The notes under the pieces are model-generated. The model had not been told where the DNA came from. It did no database searches and worked only from the letters and a program-made list of their open reading frames with translations. A DNA stretch of 64,000 nt from Closterium sp. NIES-65 (Eukaryota; Streptophyta; Zygnematophyceae; Desmidiales; Closteriaceae): assembly GCA_948144175.1 (NCBI GenBank), contig CANXME010001987.1:597062-661061 (forward strand), written 5' to 3'. Position 1 is the first letter of the stretch, and the number at the start of each line of letters is the position of its first letter. Position numbers and translations under genes: made by a program. Below are positions 54,140 through 64,000 of this stretch, one piece after another.

Positions 54140-56955
54140 TAGCAGCTTCGCGAGTGGTACGCCAGTTGGGATTGTCAGGGTGGCAGTAGTGGGAGTCATC
54201 CTGGAGTGGGTACTTCGAGAGCTTCTTGTAGTGGCCCTGTGCAGCAGCAGCGTCGTCCGCGCGAGACTCTTTCGCCCCAGGAGCTTCGTGAGTGGTACAC
54301 TCAAAGTAGAGGGTCGCTGAGTACTGCTCGCTGCCCGTACGTTATTAGCAAGGGTATCCGGACTAGTCAGCCTTGCGGGACGCGTGGTCACACGGAGTCT
54401 CGCTGATTCGCCCGACTGAGCGAGACGCTTGGCGTACAGAGTTTGGCGATGACGCTGAGCTCCCCAACTGGGTGGAGCTGCTTAAGGCAGAGGGTACATA
54501 TCTTTGCTTTTGACTATGATATTATTCTCACTGCAATGTATGCATTGTCTACTAGTCCCGAGGGAGCCTGTCACCTGTGTGTGCCGCCTGACCCCGGTAT
54601 CCAGTCTGCTGCTCCAGGTGCCACTGAGGCTGCCGCTCTAGGTGCTAACAGCGTCTGCTGCCCCAGGTCCTGGTGAGGCTGCTGCTCTAGGTGCAGATGT
54701 GTCTGCTACTTTCAAGTGCTTGTGAGTCTGCGCCTTCAGGTACTGCGTCTACTAAGGCACTGCACACCTTCGCACTAGACTCAGGTGATTCCCGCTGTTT
54801 CTTTCACGACTGCACTGCCCTCGAGCAGCTCCCTAGGCCGGTTGCTGTCTCCCTGGCTGACCCCTCTGGGGGTCCGGTCCTTGCGACCTCCACCACTTCC
54901 CTCCCTTGTCCTGCTGTCCCGTCTGGCACACTATCGGGCCTTTACCTCCCCTCGTTCTCTATGAACTTGGTGGCGGGCTCCGCGCTCCAAGACGTGGGGT
55001 GTTTACCAGTTCACCCCTGCCTACGAGCGTGTGACACAATGCACGTGTGCCCATACGGGTCGTCACCTGGCTACCTTCACTCGGCAGCCGGGGTCGGACT
55101 TGTACACACTAACCACATGATTCCCCTCAGGTAGCGGCGTGTGCGTTTTGCGTCAGATCAGTTGTCCGCCTCCTGTTCGGGTCGCACCCTGTCGCACCGA
55201 CGGATCCTCTGGCACCACCGCCTTGGTCACCCTTCGATGCAGTGCCTTTGTGGCATGCACTCTCGCTTCCTTGTCTCTGGTCTCCCCAGGTCACCTGCCT
55301 TCCCGTGCCACCGTCCCCTGCCCCTCCTGCCTTCCCTGTGTCGAGGGGCGGCATCGTGCCACCCCTCACTCCTCTGAGCTCCCCCCGACAGAGGCTCCTC
55401 TGCAGGCCCTTCACATGGACGTGTGGGGCCAAGCCCACGTCCGTGGACAGGGCGGAGAGCGCTACTTCCTGTTGGTAGTTGACCACTACACGCGTCACAC
55501 CATGGCCTTCCCCTTACGCACCAAGGGAGAGGTTCCTGCTGTCTTGATCCCTTGGATTTGCGCTACTTGTCTCCAGCCGGAGAGGCGCTTTCGCACGAAC
55601 CTTCCCGTCCTGCGACTGCACTCTGACAGAGGTGGTGAGTTTTCCTCCGCCTCTTGGAGGCCTTCTGTCAGGGGAAGGGCATTGAGCAGACGTTCACGCT
55701 TCCGGCCTCTCCTCAGCAGAATGGGGTTGCCGAGCGCTGCATTGGCTTGGTCATGGAGGTCGCTCGTACCTTCTTGATCCATGCAGCTGCCCCCCATTTT
55801 CTTTGGCCGTTTGCGGGTTCGGTACGCTGCGCATCAGCTCAACCTCTGGCCCCGTGTCTCCGTTCCAGAGACCTCGCCGACACAGTGTTGGACGGGAGCG
55901 GTTGGCGATGCATCTGTGTTCCATGTCTGGGGATCTCGTGCCTTTGTCTGCGATACGTCCGCGGACAAGCTCTCCTCCCGCGCTGTTCCTTGTGTCTTCC
56001 TGGGCTTTGTCCCTGACGCGCCGTGCTGGCAGTTTTACCACCCCACCTCGCACCGTGTCCTGCCCTCTCAGGACATCACGTTTGATGAGTCGGTCCCCTT
56101 TTACCATCTCCTCCCCTACCACACTACCTCGCTCCCCCCTCCGCCGCTCTTCCTCACGCCAGGTGCTGCTTTCGGTAGACCCCTTGCCTCCCCAGGGTCC
56201 TGCTCCCTCAGGTGTTTCCGAGGTAGACCCGGTCGAGCCTGTCGAGGTAGCTGACGACTCTGGCCCTGCGCGAGGTACTGAGCGTGCTGAGCCTGAGCGT
56301 GCTGAGCTGGTGGTGTTTGGTCTGGGGGTACTGAGACTGGGGGTGCTGAGCCTGGGGGTGCGGAGACTGGGGGTGTTGAGCCTGGGGGTGCGGAGACTGC
56401 GGGTGCTGAGCCTGGGGGTGCTGAGACTGTGGGGTGCTGTCCCTGGGGGTGCTGAGTCAGGAGGTTCTGAGCCTGGGGGTGTTGCGCCTGGGGACGTTCT
56501 CTCTTCCTAGCAGCTACGTGAGTGGTACTCTCGGTACTGTCGCCGGTGCTGTGGTGCTGTGGGAGCTGGAGGTGCTACAGGAGCTAGAGCTGAGGGCGTT
56601 GAGCCTACTAGAGTTGGTGTTATTGCTGACCCTGGGTTTGCTACTAGAGCTGGTCCTGCTGGAGGTGCTGCTGGTGCTGCTGGAGGTACTGGAGCTGCTG
56701 GAGCTGCTGCTGGTGCTACTGGTACTGGGGCTGGTGGTGTGGCTGGTGCTGGTGCTGATGGAGGTACTGGAGTTGCTGGCGGAGCTGCTAGTGCTGGTCC
56801 TGCTGGAGGTGTTGCTGGTGCTACTGGAGGTGCTGGAGTTGCTGGTGGTGCTGAGGGAGTTGGAGCTGCTGTTGGAGGTTCTGGTGCTGTGTCTGCTGGT
56901 TCTGGGGGCACTTCACGACCACGGCCGTACTTCGTTCCCCTCCTTCAGCAGGTCA
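54140..56955 (+). pseudogene. Copia F gag-pol remnant
   Basis: The gag capsid region found in A, B and C is missing. The frame starts near the knuckle (LSPQELREWYTQS; C-x13-C in CPYVISKGIRTSQPC) at 54,280-54,400. Next are protease TFALDSGDSRCFF (54,770; Ala of DSGA replaced by Asp) and the pre-integrase block. Integrase has HMDVWGQAHVRGQGGERYF (55,415) and AERCIGLVMEVARTF (55,730). Then FHVWGSRAFVCDTSADKLSS, DAPCWQFYHPTSHRVLPSQD, and a Gly/Val/Leu-coding repeat linker to 56,955. Several frame changes. Confidence 0.88.
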
Positions 56956-57696
56956 TCACCAATCAAGATCATGAAACTAGATGCTAATTTCACAAAAGGA
57001 TGTCATATAGCTCTCTCACTATTGTATATCCCTCATTCTCTGCAGGCAAGGGATCAAGAGGAGGCGTTGCGAACATTCAAGCTGATGTCAGCGAGTGGGT
57101 TTGCACGTGACTTGGATCTCGAGTTCCGGAACAAGCTCATCCATGCCATGGCTGCCGTGCCCTCCGCTCGTGCCTACATGGCCTATGGGGTGAGTGAGGG
57201 AAAAGGAGGTGAGTGGGTGGAGGAAAAGGGAGGTGGATCGGGGAGCGGAGTTAACGACATGTTTATACTTCTTTGAGCGTTAAACATACAAGAAGTTTTA
57301 TTTCTGCGTGCCGCCAATGGATCTCGGTGTTTATTTTCTTCTCGCGGCAATCGATCAGATGTAAGCACAGGGCCCAGGCAGCTTGCAAGACATTCACTTC
57401 CATCCCCTTTCGTCTGTGGCATGGCATGGGCAGTGCTATGATGACATGCAGAGGTGGGGACCAACGCCAAACAAGGCAACCTACTATGGGCTCATGGCAT
57501 GTGTGTGCCAGGGATGGCGATGCAGCACGGGCGATGGCACTGAGGAGGGAAATGGAGCATGAGGGCCTGGAGGTGACAACAGCTGTGTATTGCACGCTGA
57601 TCAGCGAACAGTGCAAGGCAGGAGAGTGGAGGCACCTGTGAAGGCTTTCAGAGAGATGCGGGCCAGGCGAGGGAGGGATAGAGGTAAGCCTTTCAG

Positions 57697-58166
57697 GCCA
57701 TAGCAGCAGTGTATGGTGCGCTGATGAGTTCACAGGGCAAGGGGGGGAAGTGAGAGGCGGCCGTGGAGACGTTCAAAGAGATGCAAGTTGAGTCTAGGGG
57801 CGATGATGGAGGTAAGCCTTGTCTAATTTGAGTCGCAAGGGTCGCCGAGGAGGGAGGTGGAGAACGAGCGGAGTGGCTGTGTGCAGTCCGATTTGGGGTA
57901 TTGTGAAGCGGCTGTGGAGAGGAGACGTTTCCGAGAGATGTAGGCAAAGGTTGAGGGAGAAAATGAGGTAAGCCTTTATCTTTTGAGTTGACTCGAGAGG
58001 CACAGAAGAGGGAGATGGAGGGTGGAGCTGTGGTGGTGTTACATGCTCTCATCACTACGCACTGATGAGGGCATGTAACATGGGCAGGGAAAGGGAATGG
58101 GAGGTGGCGTGTGGAGAATTTCTGATAGGTGCAAGCCAAAGCGAGGGGCGAGATGAAGGTAAGCCT
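57697..58166 (+). repeat. Three degenerate echoes of a PPR exon end, each closed by GGTAAGCC
   Basis: Segments ending at about 57,811, 57,967 and 58,158 repeat the PPR exon ending at 57,683. Their pieces are AVYGALMSSQGKGGK-stop-EAAVETFKEM, then CEAAVERRRFREM-stop, then ALMRACNMGREREWEVACGE. Each is followed by GGTAAGCCTT(T/G). Spacing is 128, 156 and 191 bases. Confidence 0.75.
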
Positions 58167-58599
58167 TTACCTAGCATGCTTGAAAAGGGCGGTTGCACGG
58201 TGGAATGGGTGCTTTTTGACCAGGCTAGGAGGAGCCAAGGTTGCCATTTCCTAGCCTGACTGAATTCTCAAGAGTCTAAGCTAAGGACCGCGTCAACTTT
58301 TGCAAAAAACGGCGATCGATCGTGCAATATCGATCCTCACCGCACTCAAATCCTGCATTTGCAACCAAAGTGCAAACAAACCTCTTCCAACCTAGTAAAA
58401 ATCGATCATGCACAGGACCGATCACCAAGTTTTGTGGGAGTTGACGCGTCCTAAGACCATGCACTCTCTGCGTTCTCTGAGTCATGCTGCTCTTTCTTTC
58501 CTGCCATTCAACACTTGCACGTTGCTTGTTGACCCCTAAATCAGCTCCAAAACCACTTCTGCGTTCCTCTCCCCCTATTCCACCCTCACCTTTCCACCC

Positions 58600-58880
58600 C
58601 AAACCTTCCACACAATCTCTTCCTCCTAGCAGCGCCTGCTCCATCCATCACAGAGACACCTATACTCTGCTCTTTGACGCCTGCTTCGACCCCGAGGGAC
58701 GGCAGTTGTAAGGAACGGGTGTTTGCGGTGCCTAAAAAAAGCACCATTCAGTCACCCGCCCTTGCCCTCGCTTGCTCTCTCTCCAATCTCGCCCTCCCAC
58801 CAGCCCACCCTCCACCCATCACCCAAACACCCACACTCTGCTCTTTGACGCCTGCTTCGGCCCCGAGGGAGCTGATGCAG
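58600..58880 (+). repeat. Duplicated PPR-exon segment
   Basis: CTCTGCTCTTTGACGCCTGC followed by TTCG(A/G)CCCCGAGGGA occurs at about 58,662 and 58,837, each preceded by ACCC-rich DNA and CCATC(A)AC. The first copy ends in a GTAAGG donor after RQL. Confidence 0.8.
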
Positions 58881-60002
58881 AAATAGGAGATATAGTGAAG
58901 CAGGGGCCGAAGGCTGAAAACTCACTCCGGTTTAGACGGAACGGAGAAACGAGGTTGGATTCTGCAACTTTCTGACTAGAAAGATTTGTCAAATTGGAAT
59001 GTTATTTCTTGGTGGCTTAAAAACGCGAAATCATTCATCACACACTCGAACGTGCTTTGTCGGTGTTCCTATCCATTTCCTCATGCTATCACAACGTAAC
59101 CTTCTCTTCTCTATACTACTTCCCAATTAACTCTGTGCTCTCTCTCTTTCCTCCTCTGTCCATCAGCGCTACAAGCAGCAGTGTCAATCTTCAGAGAGGC
59201 TGCAGCTGGGGGCACCTTCCTTCCCGCCTTGACCGCAGACCCCTTCCACGTAAGAACAGTGCGAGGCTTGTTCTGATCCCTACGTATGGAACATGCCCGT
59301 TCACAATCCCGACACCCATAGTCTTGTTGCAATCGTTGTAGCCTATGGGTGTCATGATCCCTCTACCATTAGAAATTCCAAAAAGCTTGAATGTGGGTTT
59401 CAGAATCTTAAGGCCTATACTCGTAAACCTGTGGGCCTTAGAATCTTGAAATGCCTTCTCTTATGACCCTTCTTTGCGAGTACTCTTGTAACAAGCTGAG
59501 ACTCCTCCCATTCCCTCCTTTGTTAGGTGTTATATGGCAAATGTCAGCTGTGTTCTCGCATGTCCCTCAAAAGTACTCCTTTTCCCCCCCTTCCCTTAGG
59601 CATTAAATGAAGAGCTTGCATATTCCTAGGCACCTCAAAGGTACATCCATGCCTTTAAATCCTCTCCTTTTGCAGGTGTTACGTGGTGGGCTTGCACGCC
59701 CCGTGTCGCGGCTGTTGCAATCCTCTCGCTGCTTCTGTGCCTTGCCTCGTCCTCCATTTTCGGCCGTGATGCCGCGCCACTGCGCAACCTCCTCATTGTC
59801 ACAAAACTGCAAGCAACTGTTGATGCTCTACCACATGAACCATGCCCAGGCCTCCAAGGGACGATGGAGACAATGCTACAAGTGCTAGGGCTGAAGGGAG
59901 AGAGGCTGCATGGCACGAGCGTGCTGCAGGGGCTGTGTGTTGACAAGGAGGACCTGCGCCTCTGGCTTAAGACGCAAGCTGCACTCGTTTTCGGGAAGTA
60001 GA

Positions 60003-61200
60003 TATACCCAATCCCATCGCAACAGTAAAATGAGGCAGGGAGAAGATAAACTGTTCAGCTCGCGGAGTTTTGTTTCGTGCGGCTGCATTTTCGTGGGCCC
60101 CCCAATTCCCGCGTCGCTCATCTGGGCCTTTTCCCCCAAAGGTTCCGCTTGTGCCTGGACCCCCGACTTGGAGTCAACGATGGTTGACTCCGAGTTGACC
60201 ACCCCGAACTAGAAAACCCTAACTGAGAATTTCGACCCCCCCCTCCATCCCTTGGTGGATCCTCTGTGCTGCCGAACATCGCCCTGGTGAACCCGGTTCA
60301 GAGTGCCGGGAGTGCCGGGGATTGCCGGGGAGTGCCGGGGCGTGCCGGGCTCGACCCCGGCAAAGATTTTAGCAACCATTCCAGGTGTGATGTTGGCCCT
60401 TTCCTGCCCTGTGTCCAATCTAACTTGACTATATGGCGAATAATTAACTCGGAAAGCATTCGCGGCGTGACTTGATAAGCCGATAGTTTGTCCATCCAAT
60501 GTATAGACTGACCGTGCTCGGACCTTTCGCCAGCCTTGGCCGAGTTCGCCACGTGCGGCACAATTTGTTGACGAAAAAAAAAAAGCATCGGGCAGCCATG
60601 TGCTCCTTCGGCACTCCAGTGGTTGAGGGAGATGTGGCAATGGGGAAGTCAACGACAAATAGTAACACAGCTTCGAAGTCAGCCGCCAAAAGGAAGCAGA
60701 GGGATGTCAACCCGAATGTCAAGCCGACGATGTCAACTTCACATGAACACGATCCATCGAGTCGTACGTAATCCCCTCCCTCAAGCTTCAATAGTTTGTA
60801 CTCGGAGTACATACATCGTACGTGTACTGAGATCGGCGAAGAAAACGAAAAATCAGGACGCCCTTTTTTTCACTAGCAACTTGAAAGCTTCCTAGTCGCG
60901 GCTCTTCATCCTTCAGACATGGAATGAACGGTGTTGCTTTCCTACTACTACGTTTCATCTGTGAGTGGGCATGCATTTGACTCAAGCAATTTCTTCAAGT
61001 ATATCGCCCCGTATGGTCTCAAGTCGGACATGTTTTGGTCACCAAACCTGTGTGATTGAGCGTCGGGTGTAATGATCTCCATGGGTGCGGCGGCGTCTGC
61101 AGCGTTGCTCCAATCGTCCTCCCCGCCGTCTCTAGCGCCCCTACGGGTCTCACTTCGAAGCCTCAAGCCTGTGGTGAAAGGAAAGGTTTTTGGTGAGTGT
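60003..61200. other. Intergenic region, no confident gene
   Basis: Contains GAGTGCCGGG/GTGCCGGGG repeats (60,300-60,355). A small plus-strand frame at 60,598-60,771 (MCSFGTPVVEGDVAMGKS..., Lys/Ser-rich, 57 codons) has no recognisable domain, and AT-rich DNA runs to 61,060. The small frame could be a hAT- or BED-type transposase remnant or chance. Confidence 0.45.
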
Positions 61201-61217
61201 TTCCGAAGCACTTGTAG

Positions 61218-61625
61218 TAATAGTACGAGTCCAGCCCGAAACATGAAGCCAGTGTTCACTTGTATTAGTACGAGTCCAGCCCGAAACATGAAGCCAGTGT
61301 TCACTTGCAATAGTACGAGTCCAGCCCAAAACATGAAGCCATTGTTTACTTGTATTAGTACAAGTCTAGCCCGAAACATGAAGCCAGTGTTCACTTGTAT
61401 TAGTACGAGTCCAGCTCGAAACATGAAGCCACTGTTCACTTGTATTAGTTTGAGTCCAGCCCGAAACATGAAGCCAGTGTTCACTTGTATTAGTTCGAGT
61501 CCAGCCCGAAACATGAAGCCAGTGTTCACTTGTATTAGTTCGAGTCCAGCCCGAAACATGAAGCTAGTGTTCACTTGTATTAGTTCGAGTCCAGCCCGAA
61601 ACATGAAGCCAGTGTTCACCTGTAG
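61218..61625. repeat. 45-bp minisatellite, about 9 copies
   Basis: Units of 45 bp built on AGTCCAGCCCGAAACATGAA. Because 45 is a multiple of three, frames on both strands stay open (15-aa repeats). The LINE reading frame on the minus strand ends in a TGA supplied by the first unit (61,616-61,618), so the array forms the element's 3' untranslated tail or its insertion site. Confidence 0.93.
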
Positions 61626-63979
61626 AAATCCGGCTGTACGAATCTTAGTACTTGTCCCATACCATCATGTCTAACCTCCCCGAGCTTGACTAAGAGGCCT
61701 ACAGATTGTGCCCTCTGAAGGGCCACCGACCATCTCTGTCTGAACTGGTGCAGAAACTTCGCGGCATGAAAGGATTTTGAGTCGGCGTTGAAGTGGCGCC
61801 GAGCCGCCGTGTCTGCTAAGAGCTTCAGAAAAACAGGTACCTCGGCACAAGGGCAGCCGTAGGTTTCCACAGCCAGCGGGAAGAAGCTAACCGTATCTGG
61901 GCGGTTAGCGTAGTGCTGTATCTTTTTGTCGGCTTGCTCCCTTGCCGCCCACCCCCTGCCTTTCTGTGCTTCAGGGTCCCTTATGCTGATAGGGTCCGTG
62001 ATGGTCACATCACAGACGTAGACTGCCCCGCTACTACGGTCTGTCATGGTGAAGTCAGCGGTTTGCTCTTCAATGGGACAGTGGGCGGCTGATTCCCTGT
62101 GTACGATAAACCCCGCGTCCTGCGCCATGCTGACGCATGCGTTACGCAGTTCGTAGTGGGTATTGATGCGGTGCCTACCCGTGCCGCAGCGAAAGAGGTG
62201 ATTTGGGAGGCGGGGGTTGGTGATAGGTGTGTGGTCAGAGCAGTCGCATTTCTTTGGCGTTGAGAAAGGGAGCCCGAGCCGAAAGCGAACGGAGTTGGCG
62301 AAATGTACCGGGCCTATTCGTCGGTTTGGGGCAATCGGAATCGCGGTTAGCCAGTCGCCGGTGCCATACCCCGTCAGTGAGAACAAACGCTGCGTGTGGC
62401 CTGAAAGTGGGTTCGGTTTCATGCGCCTCGTGGCCTGCACCTGCACGGCGTATCTGCTGCCATGCACCTTCAAACCGAGTACGTGTTGGAGTCGAGTGTC
62501 CAACCGCTTTAGTCGCTCCTATTCTAAAATTTCACGCACGTCCTTTGGCAATGCGGCTTCGCATTCGATAAACCATGTGTGTAGTGGTGTGGTGACGTCC
62601 CGTGGTGAGAGCATGTGATTCCTAGCCCGGATCAGGGCACCAAATGGTTCTAGCGCGAGGGTGGAGAGAAAAAGCGCCGCCTGGGTGAAACTCGCCGTGT
62701 ACCCATATACACCTTCGACTAACGGGTCTGTGAGGCCGATGCCTCCTAGTGATGGTGGCAGTGACGCCTGTGCCCATACTCGGGCCTGCTCGGTTTCGCA
62801 CGTGGGGACGCGGATATCGCATGATACTAGGAGTGCGATGAGTAGGTCCCGTCCCCACTGGCTCCAAATATCGCGAGGGAGTAGGTTGAGAGGTGTCGTA
62901 CGGGCGAGATAAGCCACCCGCCTGAGATGCAACGGGTGAGTAGCAGGGCAGCTACATGAGGGTCGGCTCGTTCAAGGAGGTGTAATGGCTTCGCCATTTC
63001 TTCTAGCTGGCTTGACAGGAATTTGGCTGCTCCTAAATCCGGCCCTAGATAGCTTCCAAGAAGCCGTACGCCTTCCCTCGAATACGGCACTCCGTGTGGA
63101 AGCTGCGCTGGCTCGACCGTCGACGCACTCCAGGCTGCACACTTATTTGGGTTATGTGCCAGGCCGATGTGGGCCAACTTGTCGGTAAAGAACGTGAAGG
63201 CCGCTACAGTTCGTTGTATCTCCCCCAGAAAGGTGACGTCATCGGCATACGCCAGGCAGAGAACGTCTGGAAATGACTCGGCCGTTTTGCGGAGTATGGG
63301 GTGTATCCCTGCTGCAAATAGTAACGGGCCGAGTGGGTCGCCCTGGTGAACGCCGCGTTTGCTCTTCAGTGGTTCGCTGCTGAAATTGGCGTCAAGATTT
63401 AGCAACGACGGGTTACCGTAGGTCAGGCGAACTATCGGCAGCAGTGGCCGTAGGCCGGGCTCTTGTAATGTTGCTGCGATGGCTTGGCGTGAGATACTGT
63501 TGAAGGCATTCAATATGTCCGCTTGCAATACCAGGCTGTTGGGACGGGCATAAAAAAACGCCCTGGCTGCGTGGATTACCGCCTCTGCTCCTCTGGCACT
63601 GCCACTTCGTATTGAAGGGGTAAAAAATGTTCACGGGCAGCTTCCCCTATGGTTGCAAGGGCTGCTTTGGCTGCCAGCCTAGTCAGACATTCTCCTATCG
63701 CGATTGGCCGCGCGCCACCTCCAGGTTTGGCCAGGGCAATGAGACGTGATGCTGTTAACAGGTTTGCCACTGAGCCTGGTAAATTTCCCCCAGAATTGTA
63801 TTTACCAGGGCGTGGAGATGGGTGGAGATCGCTGCATTTGTAACTGCCACGTCGCACAGATGTTCAAAGGTCGTGCCTGACGGGCCGCCCCCCACTCCGT
63901 TGTCACACCTTCCCAAAAGTTTGGCAAAGTCGGCGTGATTGATGGACAACGTTGACCCCCCTGTCGTTGGCCAAGTCAA
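61616..63979 (-). pseudogene. LINE polyprotein: RT plus restriction-like endonuclease
   Basis: In transcript order: GGGPSGTTFEHL (63,979-63,755), then a frame change into SRLIALAKPGGGARPIAIGE (63,857-63,576). A one-base deletion near 63,590 leads to the RT core: LQADILNAFNSISR (motif A Asp), KRGVHQGDPLGPLLFAAG (motif B) and LCLAYADDVTFLGE (motif C) (63,528-62,827). Another frame change near 62,930 leads to the thumb region (WGRDLLIALLVSCDIRVPT...). An in-frame TAG at 62,519-62,521 follows; the same frame then runs to 61,616. The tail has CDCSDHT...NHLFRCGTGRH as a knuckle, then AD-x14-D (EEQTADFTMTDRSSG... VCDVTITDP) and ADKKIQHY, fitting the nuclease core spacing and its later lysine. RT is well preserved despite the breaks. 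Confidence 0.82.
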
Positions 63980-64000
63980 CCCCGCGTGTGAAGCAGGTGG
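61616..64000 (-). mobile_element. Non-LTR retrotransposon (LINE) with restriction-like endonuclease, degenerate
   Basis: Minus-strand LINE running off the right edge (5' end outside). It encodes reverse transcriptase followed by a C-terminal zinc-knuckle and PD-(D/E)XK-like endonuclease. That is the layout of R2/NeSL/Utopia-type elements rather than the APE-type L1 elements common in plants. Its frames are broken in at least three places plus one stop. Confidence 0.82.

Larger units (their letters stand above)
52670..56955 (+). mobile_element. Ty1/copia element F, 3'-truncated, abutting the PPR gene
   Basis: 5' LTR 52,670-52,798 (TGTTAAATG...TTCTGACA), primer site TGGTATCACGAGCC at 52,799, long GC-rich leader, a gag reduced to its zinc-knuckle end, protease, integrase and the Gly/Ala linker, ending at about 56,955 in RPYFVPLLQQV. 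There is no RT, RNase H or 3' LTR. Host PPR sequence follows within about 90 bases. Confidence 0.9.
57046..60002 (+). pseudogene. 3' part of an MRL1-like pentatricopeptide-repeat (PPR) gene, broken
   Basis: Recognisable pieces are exon 57,046-57,189 (EEALRTFKLMSASGF...RNKLIHAMAA, donor GTGAGT) and exon 57,434-57,683 (CYDDMQRWGPTPNKATYYGL, then a frame change into ARDGDAARAMALRREMEHEG and TAVYCTLISEQCKAGEW, and a second frame change into VKAFREMRARRG, donor GTAAGC). TYTLLFDACFDPEG lies at about 58,655-58,700. ALQAAVSIFREAAAGGTFLP runs 59,166-59,259 (donor GTAAGA). The last exon is 59,676-60,002 (LRNLLIVTKLQATVDALP, METMLQVLGLKGERLHGTS, LCVDKEDLRLWLKTQ, TAG). The helical-repeat pattern marks PPR proteins, organelle RNA-binding factors. 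The order and C-terminus resemble plant MRL1, which stabilises rbcL mRNA; that match is from memory. Two frameshifts and loss of the 5' part against copia F argue for a pseudogene, unless assembly errors are involved. Confidence 0.6.

Noticed and set aside
61072-61674. 200-codon plus-strand frame with 15-aa repeats (SPARNMKPVFTCIST)
   Set aside because: As a gene it is unsupported: the repeat is 45 bp and both strands are open. Kept only as a finding about the minisatellite.
1-64000. tRNA or rRNA genes
   Set aside because: I saw no cloverleaf-like A/B-box pairs or rRNA core motifs by eye; a tRNAscan or Infernal run would settle it.

Overview
The window reads as nuclear DNA of a photosynthetic streptophyte. 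It carries a plant-type hypersensitive-induced-reaction (HIR, band-7/SPFH) gene, a gene for a protein with two S1 RNA-binding domains and a transit-peptide-like N-terminus, and a broken PPR gene resembling the plant rbcL-mRNA factor MRL1. All have many introns with GT-AG sites. A charophyte alga, perhaps a zygnematophyte such as Closterium, is my guess from memory of similar copia proteins; nothing in the sequence proves it.

Layout. 1-25,956 is one nested retrotransposon tower. The base is a plus-strand Ty3/gypsy chromovirus-type element whose 5' part lies left of the window. Copia element A (minus, 3' end off the window) sits in its protease/RT region. Copia B (minus) sits inside A with a perfect ACGCA duplication. 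A TA-flanked MITE, two non-autonomous LTR elements (D, duplication CGTCA; E, duplication TACAG) and truncated copia C (plus) sit elsewhere in the gypsy, whose 3' LTR closes the tower. 25,957-36,973 is the S1-domain gene (minus). 36,974-39,303 is a divergent intergenic stretch with a direct repeat and a Harbinger-like MITE. 39,304-46,466 is the HIR gene (plus, seven exons, about 289 aa). 46,580-49,858 is 5'-truncated copia G with a small insertion. About 49,860-52,196 is a decayed pogo-like DNA transposon. 52,670-56,955 is 3'-truncated copia F, abutting the surviving 3' part of the PPR gene (57,046-60,002). From 61,616 to the right edge lies a degenerate non-LTR retrotransposon (minus) with a C-terminal restriction-like endonuclease, followed by a 45-bp minisatellite.

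The most unusual pattern is in the host genes. Nearly every exon of the HIR and S1 genes, and several PPR exons, is accompanied in the adjoining intron by one to seven degenerate partial copies ('exon echoes'). Upstream copies mostly keep the exon's 5' end and acceptor; downstream copies keep its 3' end and donor. Some minisatellites have exon-end plus splice-donor sequence inside their unit. A family of short palindromes (TTTTGAG-NCGN-CTCAAAA) recurs in the same introns; by eye I did not find it in the retrotransposon tower. All transposable-element reading frames are broken. The HIR gene looks intact, the S1 gene probably intact, and the PPR gene broken.
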